From contig JBCBGZ010000058.1 of NCBI GenBank assembly GCA_038526245.1, forward strand, positions 1 through 17,367: DNA of 17,367 nt, read 5' to 3'. The notes below the pieces were generated by a model, which saw only the letters and a program-made list of their open reading frames with translations, ran no database searches and was not told the DNA's origin. The position numbers and the translations under genes are program-made. Below, piece after piece: positions 1 to 6,718 of the stretch (the stretch's first letter is position 1; every line of letters begins with the position of its first letter). The stretch is from UBA5336 sp038526245 (GTDB lineage: Bacteria > Pseudomonadota > Alphaproteobacteria > Caulobacterales > Hyphomonadaceae).

Positions 1-1586
1 TGGGCGCCGGCCTGACAGACCAGTTTTCGCTTAGTCTTGTAGACCTTGTTGCCGAGGCTGGAATTCAGCGACGGAGGCACAAGCGCCAGATTGCCGAGCT
101 TCTGCACGTATTCACGCTGGACGCGGGCATCGGCAGAGAACTGACGTTCCCAATAGCTGTTCTTGCGGGGCTTCACCGGGAGGATGTGCTCCACCGAAAC
201 ATCGTTTCGGTCGACCCTCGGCACACCTGCCTGAACGGCCATTTCGAGGCGAACCATGAGGGATCGCAGGTATTTTGCTTTCGGATCATGTGGACCCTGG
301 ATCACCATCCGCATGGTATCCTTGCGATCCTGGTTCAGCGAAAGCGATCTCAGGAACGCATCTGGCGTTTCCTTGAGAACACGCTGGGACAAGTCAGCAA
401 AATGACGGCGACGGTCCGTTACGACCCCTTTGCGATCGCTGATGAGGTAATAGTACCAACACAGGCGCTCAAGCTCTGTCATCACTTTCGCGAGGCGGGC
501 GGGTGCGCCTCTGAACCGGCGCAGGGCGACCTGGGCAATGTTTCGCCATTCCTCCACGCCGCTGTCGCGGTGGTCGATGAGTTGCAGGGACAAAAGCGCC
601 TTGTCGATCTGTTCCTTTTCGGGGCCTTCGGGCAACTCGCTGTTGCCGGTGGCAATCTCCCGAAAGATCCCAACGTTGCGCGAAAGTCTTTCCTGCAGAA
701 ACGTCCGGGCGTCCGAGCGAGACTCGAATGCCGACAGAATATCCGCGGTCATCGACCGGTTCGACTGGCGACCATGGAGGATTTCGCGTCGCCAGGTTTG
801 CAGGAAGTCGCGCATGCCGCGCTCGCCAAGGTCTGCTTCGACTTCGTCCCAAAGCCCGAGCAACTCGTCGCGATCTTGATCGCTTTCCCCGGCAAATTCC
901 ACGAGGGCGAAGCGCACGACATCATCTCCGCGCAGCTTGCGTCCGCGGCTGTTGACGGTTTCGAACACCCTGAAAGGGTCGCCCATGCGCGGAACTTCTA
1001 TGCGTACGAAGCGGGTGTCATTGAGCAGGAATGTGAGAAACGCACGGAAGGTCTCGTCGCTCAAATCGCACAGATGGGCATAGGCACGCAGGAAGTTTCG
1101 CTGCAGGCAGGCATGGCTGTCGCGGTCTGGCAGCGGTGCATTGTGCAAGGAACGGGCGCTGCCCAGCGGAAATATCTTGCGGGCGTAGAACTCCTGGTCA
1201 CCCCGGTGGAGGGTCAACCGAAACCGCGCTTCCGTTCCGGTCTCCGGGTCGGCTGGCTTGACGATGAACTTGCAGATTTCGTCGCGTGCCCGGCTGTTGT
1301 CGGTCAGTTCCCGAGCGGCCAGCAAGATCAGGGACATGGACGTGAGGCGCTGCTGGCCATCGACCACTTCCAGCCATTCGTCTGCATTGCGATACAGAAT
1401 GACCGAGCCCATGAAATAGGGCGACGGGTCGGCGCCCTGGCCGCCAGAATTCAGCGCGCCGAACAGGTCCGTCATCAACTGTTCGAATTCCGAAACTTGC
1501 CATTCATAGCGCCGCTGGTAGCGGGCCATGACAAGAACTTCTGGCTCATGAAGCAGCGTACCGAGGCTCGCTTCCCGGATGTCCAT
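1..1586 (-). CDS. DUF262/DUF1524 protein, GmrSD-like nuclease (3' end cut by window edge)
   Basis: This reading frame is open from its start to the left edge, so its C-terminus is missing (about 528 residues seen). An N-terminal DUF262 domain carries the family signature DGQQRLT at residues 76–82, preceded by QRRYEW near residue 20. In this ParB/Srx-like fold the DGQQR motif serves nucleotide hydrolysis. A C-terminal DUF1524 His-Me-finger region shows VEHILP at 465–470 (H467 is the likely catalytic His), followed by a conserved LGNLALVP stretch. The DUF262–DUF1524 order is that of GmrSD-type enzymes, which cut modified phage DNA; many family members are uncharacterised. The ATG at 1586 is chosen because GGGGA lies 5 nt upstream and the DUF262 start aligns there. 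It lies 86 nt downstream of suhB and has its own candidate promoter. A role in phage defence is inference; the family assignment is strong. Confidence 0.85.
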   Translation of the reverse strand, partial: MDIREASLGTLLHEPEVLVMARYQRRYEWQVSEFEQLMTDLFGALNSGGQGADPSPYFMGSVILYRNADEWLEVVDGQQRLTSMSLILLAARELTDNSRARDEICKFIVKPADPETGTEARFRLTLHRGDQEFYARKIFPLGSARSLHNAPLPDRDSHACLQRNFLRAYAHLCDLSDETFRAFLTFLLNDTRFVRIEVPRMGDPFRVFETVNSRGRKLRGDDVVRFALVEFAGESDQDRDELLGLWDEVEADLGERGMRDFLQTWRREILHGRQSNRSMTADILSAFESRSDARTFLQERLSRNVGIFREIATGNSELPEGPEKEQIDKALLSLQLIDHRDSGVEEWRNIAQVALRRFRGAPARLAKVMTELERLCWYYYLISDRKGVVTDRRRHFADLSQRVLKETPDAFLRSLSLNQDRKDTMRMVIQGPHDPKAKYLRSLMVRLEMAVQAGVPRVDRNDVSVEHILPVKPRKNSYWERQFSADARVQREYVQKLGNLALVPPSLNSSLGNKVYKTKRKLVCQAGA

Positions 1587-1614
1587 ACATGTCCCCAATT
1601 CAAGACGCGCGCGA

Positions 1615-1642
1615 TGGTTAGAGGCGCGGCGAAGAGGGTCAA
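1615..1642 (-). promoter_or_regulatory. candidate promoter of the DUF262 gene
   Basis: On the minus strand TTGACC (1642–1637) is followed after 16 bp by TAACCA (1620–1615), about 29 nt before the ATG. The -35 matches the alphaproteobacterial TTGACG-type element well, but the -10 is only a partial match. The site lies in the short gap after suhB, so the gene may be transcribed separately from efp–suhB. Confidence 0.33.
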
Positions 1643-1672
1643 GTGAGTTCGCGTGACAGTTGCTTTTTGTCG

Positions 1673-2500
1673 TCAGTCCGCGTCGTCGAGGGCCTTTTTG
1701 AAGGCTTTGGCCTTGCGAAGGCGCATCCGCAATTCCGGCATCAGCGCTTCATTCGATGCCAGGATCGATCCGGTGCGCAGCACGTCGCCGCCGTCGATCT
1801 CCTCGGCCAGTCCGCCAGCCTCGCGCACCAGTACGATTCCGGCTGCGATGTCCCAGGGTTTCAGGCCCCGCTCCCAGAAGCCGTCAAACCGACCAGCGGC
1901 GACATAGGCCAGATCCAATGCGGCGGAGCCATATCTGCGGATCCCGGCGCAAACGGGCGTCAGGGCCGCCATCTCGCCCCAGAAAGTCTCGTGCACCGCT
2001 TCGCTCTGGCCCAGCCAGGGTGTTCCAGTCGCAATCACCGCCTCACCCATCTTGCGGCGCGCTGCCACAACGAGCTTGCGCTGCTCCAGCCAACAGCCGC
2101 GTCCGGTCTCGGCCCAGAAGATCTCATTCTTCGCGACGTCATAAACAACACCGGCAAACAGTTTTCCTTCCCGCAGCAAGCCAATGGACACGGCAAAGTG
2201 CGGTTGGCCATGGAGAAAGTTCAGCGTGCCGTCGAGGGGATCGATGATGAAGGTGTTGGACTTGTCGGTACCTTCCACCACGCCAGACTCTTCCATGATG
2301 AATCCATAGCCGGGCCGCGCCTTGGAAAGCGCTTCATAAATGATCTTCTCGGCTTTGTGGTCGGCGTTGGAAACGAAATCCGCAGGCCCTTTTTTCGAAA
2401 CCTGCAGGTGCTCAACCTCACCAAAATCACGCGCGAGGGCGCGGCCCGCATCGCGTGCGGCCTGGATCATCACATTGCCGACGGCAGAAGGTTTGGACAT
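1673..2500 (-). CDS. suhB: inositol monophosphatase family protein (SuhB-like)
   Basis: The 275-residue protein has the full set of IMPase metal-binding motifs: EES with E70, DPLDGT at 87–92 (D87, D90) and WD at 216–217 (D217). The family uses Mg2+ to hydrolyse myo-inositol-1-phosphate and related phosphomonoesters in the cytoplasm. SuhB proteins can also bind the NusA/ribosomal RNA antitermination complex, at least in E. coli. Length is normal for the family. The gene follows efp by only 10 nt, and the efp TGA overlaps a GAGG that is well placed as the suhB ribosome-binding site, so the two are very probably co-transcribed and translationally coupled. The true substrate cannot be read from sequence; paralogues such as CysQ or histidinol phosphatase are possible, but the spacing and motifs fit SuhB best. 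Confidence 0.9.
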   Translation of the reverse strand: MSKPSAVGNVMIQAARDAGRALARDFGEVEHLQVSKKGPADFVSNADHKAEKIIYEALSKARPGYGFIMEESGVVEGTDKSNTFIIDPLDGTLNFLHGQPHFAVSIGLLREGKLFAGVVYDVAKNEIFWAETGRGCWLEQRKLVVAARRKMGEAVIATGTPWLGQSEAVHETFWGEMAALTPVCAGIRRYGSAALDLAYVAAGRFDGFWERGLKPWDIAAGIVLVREAGGLAEEIDGGDVLRTGSILASNEALMPELRMRLRKAKAFKKALDDAD

Positions 2501-2510
2501 TCAGCGCGCC

Positions 2511-3077
2511 TCAGTCTGAGCGACGGAGATATGTGCTGTCGGCCGTTTGCACGACGATCTTTTCGCCCTGGCCCACGAAGGGAGGCACCATCACGCGAAT
2601 GCCGTTGTCACAGGTTGCCGGCTTGAAGCTGTTCGCGGCGGTCTGGCCCTTCACGACAGGCTCGGTCTCCACGATTTCCAGCACCACTTGCTCTGGCAGC
2701 GCAACGCCGATCGGTGTCGTCTCGTAGAATTCGATTTCCACGACCATTCCATCCTGGAGGTAAGCGCCCTGGTCGCCCAGAAAGTCGTGTTGCAGCTCGA
2801 TCTGGTCGAACGTCTCCTGGTCCATGAAGGTGTAGGCTTCGCCTGTATCAAAGAGGAACTGGAATTCCTTTTGCTCGAGGCGGACTTTCTCAACCGTCTC
2901 GTTGGCGCGGAAACGCTCATTGAGCTTTGAGCCGTTCATCAGGTTGCGCAGCTCGACCTGGTTGAATGCGCCGCCCTTGCCGGGTTTCACAGCGTTGGTC
3001 TTCATCGCGCGCCAGACAGAGCCTTGATGCTCGATCACCGTGCCGGGTTTAATTTCGTTGCCGTTGATCTTGGCCAT
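2511..3077 (-). CDS. efp: translation elongation factor P
   Basis: The 188-residue protein has the three-domain EF-P layout: an N-terminal KOW-like domain, a central OB domain and a C-terminal OB domain ending in the typical DSTYLRR tail. The loop KPGKGGAF places K34 at the position that EpmA lysylates in many bacteria. EF-P enters the E site of stalled ribosomes and promotes peptide bond formation at consecutive prolines. No epmA or epmB is in the window, so the modification state is unknown. The ATG at 3077 gives the standard MAKINGNEI start; upstream there is only a weak GAGA ribosome-binding site. It is the first gene of an efp–suhB unit with a candidate promoter at 3109–3137. Confidence 0.97.
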   Translation of the reverse strand: MAKINGNEIKPGTVIEHQGSVWRAMKTNAVKPGKGGAFNQVELRNLMNGSKLNERFRANETVEKVRLEQKEFQFLFDTGEAYTFMDQETFDQIELQHDFLGDQGAYLQDGMVVEIEFYETTPIGVALPEQVVLEIVETEPVVKGQTAANSFKPATCDNGIRVMVPPFVGQGEKIVVQTADSTYLRRSD

Positions 3078-3108
3078 GGAGGGGTCTCGTTTTCAATTCC
3101 GTGTGCGG

Positions 3109-3137
3109 GGCCTAGCGGGGGGGCGCATAGGGGTCAA
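3109..3137 (-). promoter_or_regulatory. candidate efp–suhB promoter
   Basis: On the minus strand TTGACC (3137–3132) is separated by 17 bp from the TAGGCC of GCTAGGCC (3116–3109). This resembles the Caulobacter housekeeping -10 consensus GCTANAWC. It lies about 32 nt ahead of the efp ATG. The spacer contains seven consecutive C residues on this strand. Confidence 0.4.
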
Positions 3138-3210
3138 GCAGTGCAGTCGGTCCGCCCGGATTTGCCCATGGGACCTGTCAGCGTGTAGGACGCTGGTGAG
3201 TTCTATTTTT

Positions 3211-3216
3211 GGAGGG
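3211..3216 (+). promoter_or_regulatory. ribosome-binding site deciding the DUF4282 start
   Basis: GGAGGG sits 4 nt before the ATG at 3221. It overlaps the alternative TTG start at 3209 and so rules that start out. Confidence 0.75.
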
Positions 3217-3220
3217 CGCT

Positions 3221-3571
3221 ATGGGCCCGAATTGGATCGAGAAATTCCTGAGCTTTGACGAGCTCATCGGCGCGAGCCTGACCCGCATCACCTATTTTGT
3301 TGGACTGATCATCATCATCGGCTGGGCTGTCCTGCGAATGATTGGTGCGCTCGGCTATCTCTTTGCCGACTTTTTCTATGCGGTAGGAACGCTCATCGCG
3401 GCGCCGCTGCAGGCGGTGTTTGCCATCCTGATCTGGCGTCTTGTTGCCGAGGTTGCGTTTATCTTCTTTCGCGACCATGGCGACGTGCCTGCCACGGAGC
3501 CTGCGGCTGAAAAGCCCTACACAGAGGGCTTCACTATAGATGCTGATGAAACCGAGGCCGCTGGCAACTAG
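3221..3571 (+). CDS. small membrane protein, DUF4282 type
   Basis: The 116-residue protein begins with a short amphipathic stretch (WIEKFLSFDELI). It then has two hydrophobic segments, roughly residues 21–48 and 54–80, and an acidic, alanine-rich tail of about 30 residues. The SFDELI start, two membrane spans with a glycine-bearing turn and the closing FFRDHGD match what I know of DUF4282 proteins, which are inner membrane proteins of unknown role. The start is set by GGAGGG at 3211–3216. It is the only plus-strand gene in the left 9.9 kb, diverges from efp, and its TAG stop overlaps the thiE stop by 4 nt (CTAG). No function can be assigned. The family call is from memory of the pattern. Confidence 0.7.
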   Translation: MGPNWIEKFLSFDELIGASLTRITYFVGLIIIIGWAVLRMIGALGYLFADFFYAVGTLIAAPLQAVFAILIWRLVAEVAFIFFRDHGDVPATEPAAEKPYTEGFTIDADETEAAGN

Positions 3572-4251
3572 GTCGCTTCGCTGCGCCAGGATTGGTGCAG
3601 CTGATCAAAGAGCGCATTGAAGGAGGCCACCGCCGCGGCGGGACCGTCAGCATGGCCCCAAACGCCGTTGCTCACGGCTAGGAAATCGGCCCCAGCGCGC
3701 ACGAGCGGCGCTGCATTCTCAGGGGTTACACCACCAATCGCGACGCACGGCAGGGTCATGGCTTCCTGCCAGAATTGCAGCACTTCCACGTCGGCCGGTG
3801 TGGCACTGTCCTTCGTCGTCGTCGGATAGAACGCGCCAAAGGCCACATAGTCGGCCCCGGCTTCGCCTGCCTCCATGGCAATGTGGCGAGAGGATTTGCA
3901 CGTGGCGCCTACGATCGCATCAGCTCCCAGACGCGCACGGGCATCGCTGATGCTGCCATCTTCTGCGCCCAGGTGAACGCCGTCGGCGCCGAGGGTGAGC
4001 GCCAGGTCAATGCTGTCATTGACAATGACGGCAAGGTCCCTGGACTGAATCTCCTCCATCACCGCTTCGGCCAGGCGGGCTGTCGCTGCTTCATCAATTC
4101 TGTCGCCAGCCTTCAGGCGTAACTGCACACAGGCGACATCTCCGGCATCAAGCGCGCTGAACAGGCTTGTCTTGAAGGCAGCCACATCTTCGATGACGGG
4201 CGGTGTAATCAGGTAAAGGCGCGGGCGTTCGCGAATGGGCTCGTCTGTCAT
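3568..4251 (-). CDS. thiE: thiamine-phosphate synthase
   Basis: The 227-residue TIM-barrel protein shows the ThiE motifs in order: QLRLK at 43–47, VND at 77–79, GVHLGAED at 91–98, FYPTTTK at 141–147, AIGGV at 171–175 and VSNGVW at 193–198. ThiE joins HMP-pyrophosphate to the thiazole phosphate to give thiamine phosphate in the cytoplasm. The segment VGATCKSS at 114–121 replaces the more usual GAS-C-H pattern, a mild variation that is common in alphaproteobacterial forms. No other thiamine genes and no THI riboswitch are seen. It follows the DUF1272 gene by 9 nt and probably shares its transcript. There is no clear ribosome-binding site before the ATG, so translational coupling is likely. A TenI-like regulator is the alternative, but the pyrophosphate-binding residues argue for the enzyme. 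Confidence 0.93.
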   Translation of the reverse strand: MTDEPIRERPRLYLITPPVIEDVAAFKTSLFSALDAGDVACVQLRLKAGDRIDEAATARLAEAVMEEIQSRDLAVIVNDSIDLALTLGADGVHLGAEDGSISDARARLGADAIVGATCKSSRHIAMEAGEAGADYVAFGAFYPTTTKDSATPADVEVLQFWQEAMTLPCVAIGGVTPENAAPLVRAGADFLAVSNGVWGHADGPAAAVASFNALFDQLHQSWRSEAT

Positions 4252-4260
4252 GGGATGGGC

Positions 4261-4500
4261 TTAAACGCAGCCTTCCGCCTTCACAATGCGCTTGGTGGAG
4301 GCAGGGTGCCTTGCCAGCGCAGCGCCCGTGCGGGTGGGACGCGGTGTGAACCCGCCACCGCAATTTGGGCAAACACCCTTCAGCACATCTTCCGCGCAGG
4401 GCTCGCAAAATGTGCATTCAAACGAACAGATCACAGCGCCGGGCTGATCCGCCGGGAGGTCTGTGTCGCAGCATTCGCAGGAGGGGCGCATTTCAAGCAT
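4261..4500 (-). CDS. DUF1272 Cys-rich (zinc-binding-like) protein
   Basis: The 79-residue protein opens with MLEMRPSCECC and carries nine cysteines within the first 50 residues (8, 10, 11, 25, 29, 32, 35, 44, 47). The last pair is CPNC. This spacing is characteristic of DUF1272, a family of small proteins that look like zinc ribbons or RING-like modules; no function is established. The C-terminal 30 residues are basic and poorly conserved in my memory of the family. The family almost always begins MLEMRP, which supports this start, although no Shine-Dalgarno is visible. It lies 16 nt beyond the fba terminator and 9 nt before thiE, so it is probably the first gene of a small DUF1272–thiE unit or is reached by readthrough. 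Confidence 0.9.
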   Translation of the reverse strand: MLEMRPSCECCDTDLPADQPGAVICSFECTFCEPCAEDVLKGVCPNCGGGFTPRPTRTGAALARHPASTKRIVKAEGCV

Positions 4501-4516
4501 GGAGACAGGATAAACG

Positions 4517-4546
4517 AAAAAGGGCGACCGAAACAGGCCGCCCTTT
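4517..4546 (-). terminator. rho-independent terminator after fba
   Basis: Read on the minus strand, an 11-bp stem (AAAGGGCGGCC paired with GGTCGCCCTTT, one G·T pair) with a six-base loop ends in a run of five T. It begins 23 nt after the fba stop and ends 16 nt before the DUF1272 start. Confidence 0.88.
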
Positions 4547-4569
4547 CAAAATGCCAGATCGCGTTTGCC

Positions 4570-5463
4570 TTAACCCGCGCAGGACGCGTCGCAGATCGTT
4601 GAGATCGTGGCGCCGAGCGTGGTGTTGAATTCCTCGTCCGACTGGCCGGCGGAAAGGCCTTCAGTCAGAGCGCGGGAGAAGCTGGCAATCATGCCAGTGT
4701 TCCGGGCCAGGCGTTCGCAGGCCTCTTCACGCGAGTATCCACCCGATAGAGCCACAACGCGCATGCAGCGCGGGTGGTCGATCAGTGGCTTGTAGTGGTT
4801 CGCTGTTTCTGGAAGCGTCAGCTTCAGCATGACTTGCTGATCCGCCGGTACCGCATCGAGATGCTTTGCGATCTCGTCGCGCAAGATGGCTTCCGCCTTA
4901 GCCTTGTCGGGCGCCTTGATGTTCACTTCGGGCTCAATGATCGGCACGAGGCCGTGGCCGAGAATTTGGCGGCCAACCTCGAACTGTTGGGCGACGACCG
5001 CGGCGATACCATCGGCATTGGCGGAATTGATGTTGGAACGCATCTTGGTGCCAAAAATGCCCTTTTCGACCGCACGAGCGCACAGGGCGTCAAGCTCGGG
5101 CATGGGCTTCATCACCTGGACGCCGTTGTCTTCATCGGCCAGGCCCTTGTCGACCTTCAGGAACGGAACCACGCCGCGCGTGTTCCAGAGATACTCGGCT
5201 GTTGGCGTGCCATCGATTTCCCCGTCCATGGTGCGCTCAAACAGGATCGCACCAATCACTTTTTCGCCGGTGAAGGCGGGTGCTTTGACGATGCGCGCGC
5301 GCATGTCGTGGATCAGGCCGAACATTTCTTCGTCGTTCGAATAAGCATCTTCGCCGACGCCATAGGCGCGCAGCGCTTTCGGCGTTGAACCGCCCGATTG
5401 ATCGAGCGCGGCGATAAAGCCAGCCCCACTGGCAATCTTCGCGGTCATGTCTGTGTGGGCCAT
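4570..5463 (-). CDS. fba: class I fructose-bisphosphate aldolase
   Basis: The 297-residue protein is a Schiff-base (class I) aldolase. Visible active-site elements are ALDQSGGSTPK at 19–29 (D21), FLKVDKG at 101–107 (K103), K140 in the GTKMRS segment, IIEPEV with E178 and E180, and K214 in VMLKLTLPE, which matches the Schiff-base lysine. It cleaves fructose 1,6-bisphosphate to dihydroxyacetone phosphate and glyceraldehyde 3-phosphate, and works in reverse in gluconeogenesis. It needs no metal, unlike the class II enzyme more often linked to gap/pgk clusters. An AGGAGGA ribosome-binding site precedes the ATG. It is the last gene of the pgk–fba unit, 34 nt after pgk, and is closed by a strong terminator. 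I cannot assign fbaB or fda more precisely. Confidence 0.96.
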   Translation of the reverse strand: MAHTDMTAKIASGAGFIAALDQSGGSTPKALRAYGVGEDAYSNDEEMFGLIHDMRARIVKAPAFTGEKVIGAILFERTMDGEIDGTPTAEYLWNTRGVVPFLKVDKGLADEDNGVQVMKPMPELDALCARAVEKGIFGTKMRSNINSANADGIAAVVAQQFEVGRQILGHGLVPIIEPEVNIKAPDKAKAEAILRDEIAKHLDAVPADQQVMLKLTLPETANHYKPLIDHPRCMRVVALSGGYSREEACERLARNTGMIASFSRALTEGLSAGQSDEEFNTTLGATISTICDASCAG

Positions 5464-5497
5464 GTCTTCCTCCTAGGTCCCAAATCTACTGAGCTTG

Positions 5498-6664
5498 TTA
5501 TTTGAGTGCTTCGACGCCTGGCAGCGCCTTGCCCTCCATCCATTCAAGAAACGCACCGCCAGCAGTTGAGACGAACGTGAAGTCTCCGGCGGCTCCGGCA
5601 TGGTTGAGCGCGGCAACCGTGTCTCCGCCCCCGGCCACGGCGATCAGTTTGCCTTCCTTGGCGCGTTGCCCAGCGGCTTTCGCGGCGGCAACGGTTGCGG
5701 CATCGAACGGTTCGATCTCAAAAGCACCAAGCGGGCCGTTCCAGACCAGCGTTTTCGCCGTATCCATCGCCAGCACCAGGATCGCAACGGTTTGAGGACC
5801 CGCATCCAGGATCATTTCATTGTCGGCCACCTCGTCGAGGCCGCAGATCCGGCTTGGGGCATTTGCGGCAAACTCTTTAGCGACAACCACGTCCTTCGGC
5901 AGGATGATGTCGCATCCTGCTGCCTTCGCGTTGGCTTCGATCTCTTTGGCGGTGTCAGCGAGGTCGTGTTCGCAGAGGGATGCGCCAACACTGTGGCCCC
6001 TCGCTGCCAGGAATGTGTTTGCCATTCCGCCGCCGATCGCGAGCGCGTCCACCTTGTTGACGAGGTTTTTGAGTAGATCGATCTTGGAGGACACTTTCGC
6101 GCCTCCCACGACGGCGAGGACCGGGCGCTCGGGTGCGCCCAAGGCGGCATCAAGGGCTTCCAGTTCCGCTTGCATAGAGCGACCCGCTGCCGATGGCAGA
6201 AGCCTTGCCACACCTTCGGTAGAGGCATGGGCCCGGTGCGCGGCAGAAAAGGCGTCGTTGACGAACACGTCGCCGCAAGAGGCGAGGAACTGCGCCATCT
6301 GCGGATCATTGGCCTCTTCCATAGGCGTGAACCGCGTGTTTTCGACCAGCACTGTCTCTCCGGGCTCAGGCGTGCGCGGGCGCTCGCTGAATGTCACGGG
6401 AGACCCCAGGAGTTCAGCCATGGGCGCTGCCAGCGGCGCCAGGGACATTTCCGGCACTTGCTTTCCTTTGGGCCGGCCAAAGTGCGCCAACAGGATTGGC
6501 AGCCCCCCCTTGGCCAGCACATCCTTGATTGTGGGCACGGCGGCGCGCATCCGCGTGTCGTCTGTGACTTTGCCGTCTGCCATGGGAACGTTGATATCTA
6601 CGCGGATGAGGACGCGCTTGCCCGACAGGTCGCCGAGGTCGTCCAGGGTCTTGAAACTGCTCAT
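5498..6664 (-). CDS. pgk: phosphoglycerate kinase
   Basis: The 388-residue protein has the two-domain PGK layout. RVDINVP at 21–27 and HFGRPKG at 61–67 form the 3-phosphoglycerate side. VVGGAKVSSKI marks the nucleotide domain, and GGGDT at 345–349 is the C-terminal nucleotide/phosphate loop. It transfers phosphate between 1,3-bisphosphoglycerate and ADP in the cytoplasm. The ATG at 6664 is preferred over an in-frame TTG at 6682, which would add MSAGTS. The ATG gives the normal PGK start and has AGG about 7 nt upstream, while the TTG lies only 2 nt past the T-run of the gap terminator. The gene lies 54 nt after gap and 34 nt before fba. Its expression must depend on readthrough of that terminator or on a promoter inside gap. 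Confidence 0.96.
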   Translation of the reverse strand: MSSFKTLDDLGDLSGKRVLIRVDINVPMADGKVTDDTRMRAAVPTIKDVLAKGGLPILLAHFGRPKGKQVPEMSLAPLAAPMAELLGSPVTFSERPRTPEPGETVLVENTRFTPMEEANDPQMAQFLASCGDVFVNDAFSAAHRAHASTEGVARLLPSAAGRSMQAELEALDAALGAPERPVLAVVGGAKVSSKIDLLKNLVNKVDALAIGGGMANTFLAARGHSVGASLCEHDLADTAKEIEANAKAAGCDIILPKDVVVAKEFAANAPSRICGLDEVADNEMILDAGPQTVAILVLAMDTAKTLVWNGPLGAFEIEPFDAATVAAAKAAGQRAKEGKLIAVAGGGDTVAALNHAGAAGDFTFVSTAGGAFLEWMEGKALPGVEALK

Positions 6665-6684
6665 GGAAGTGCCTGCTGACAAGG

Positions 6685-6711
6685 AAAAACGGGCCCCGTT
6701 TCCGGAGCCCG
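6685..6711 (-). terminator. rho-independent terminator between gap and pgk
   Basis: On the minus strand CGGGCTCCG pairs with CGGGGCCCG (9 bp, one U·G pair) around a GAAA tetraloop and is followed at once by five T. It starts 7 nt after the gap stop and leaves only 20 nt before the pgk ATG, so no complete promoter fits between them. Confidence 0.9.
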
Positions 6712-6718
6712 CCAGGGA

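Noticed and set aside
186..1646. 486-residue plus-strand open frame opposite the DUF262 gene
   Set aside because: It is antisense to a frame with clear DUF262 and DUF1524 motifs. Its own protein has no recognisable domain and it has no ribosome-binding site. Long antisense frames are common in GC-rich DNA.
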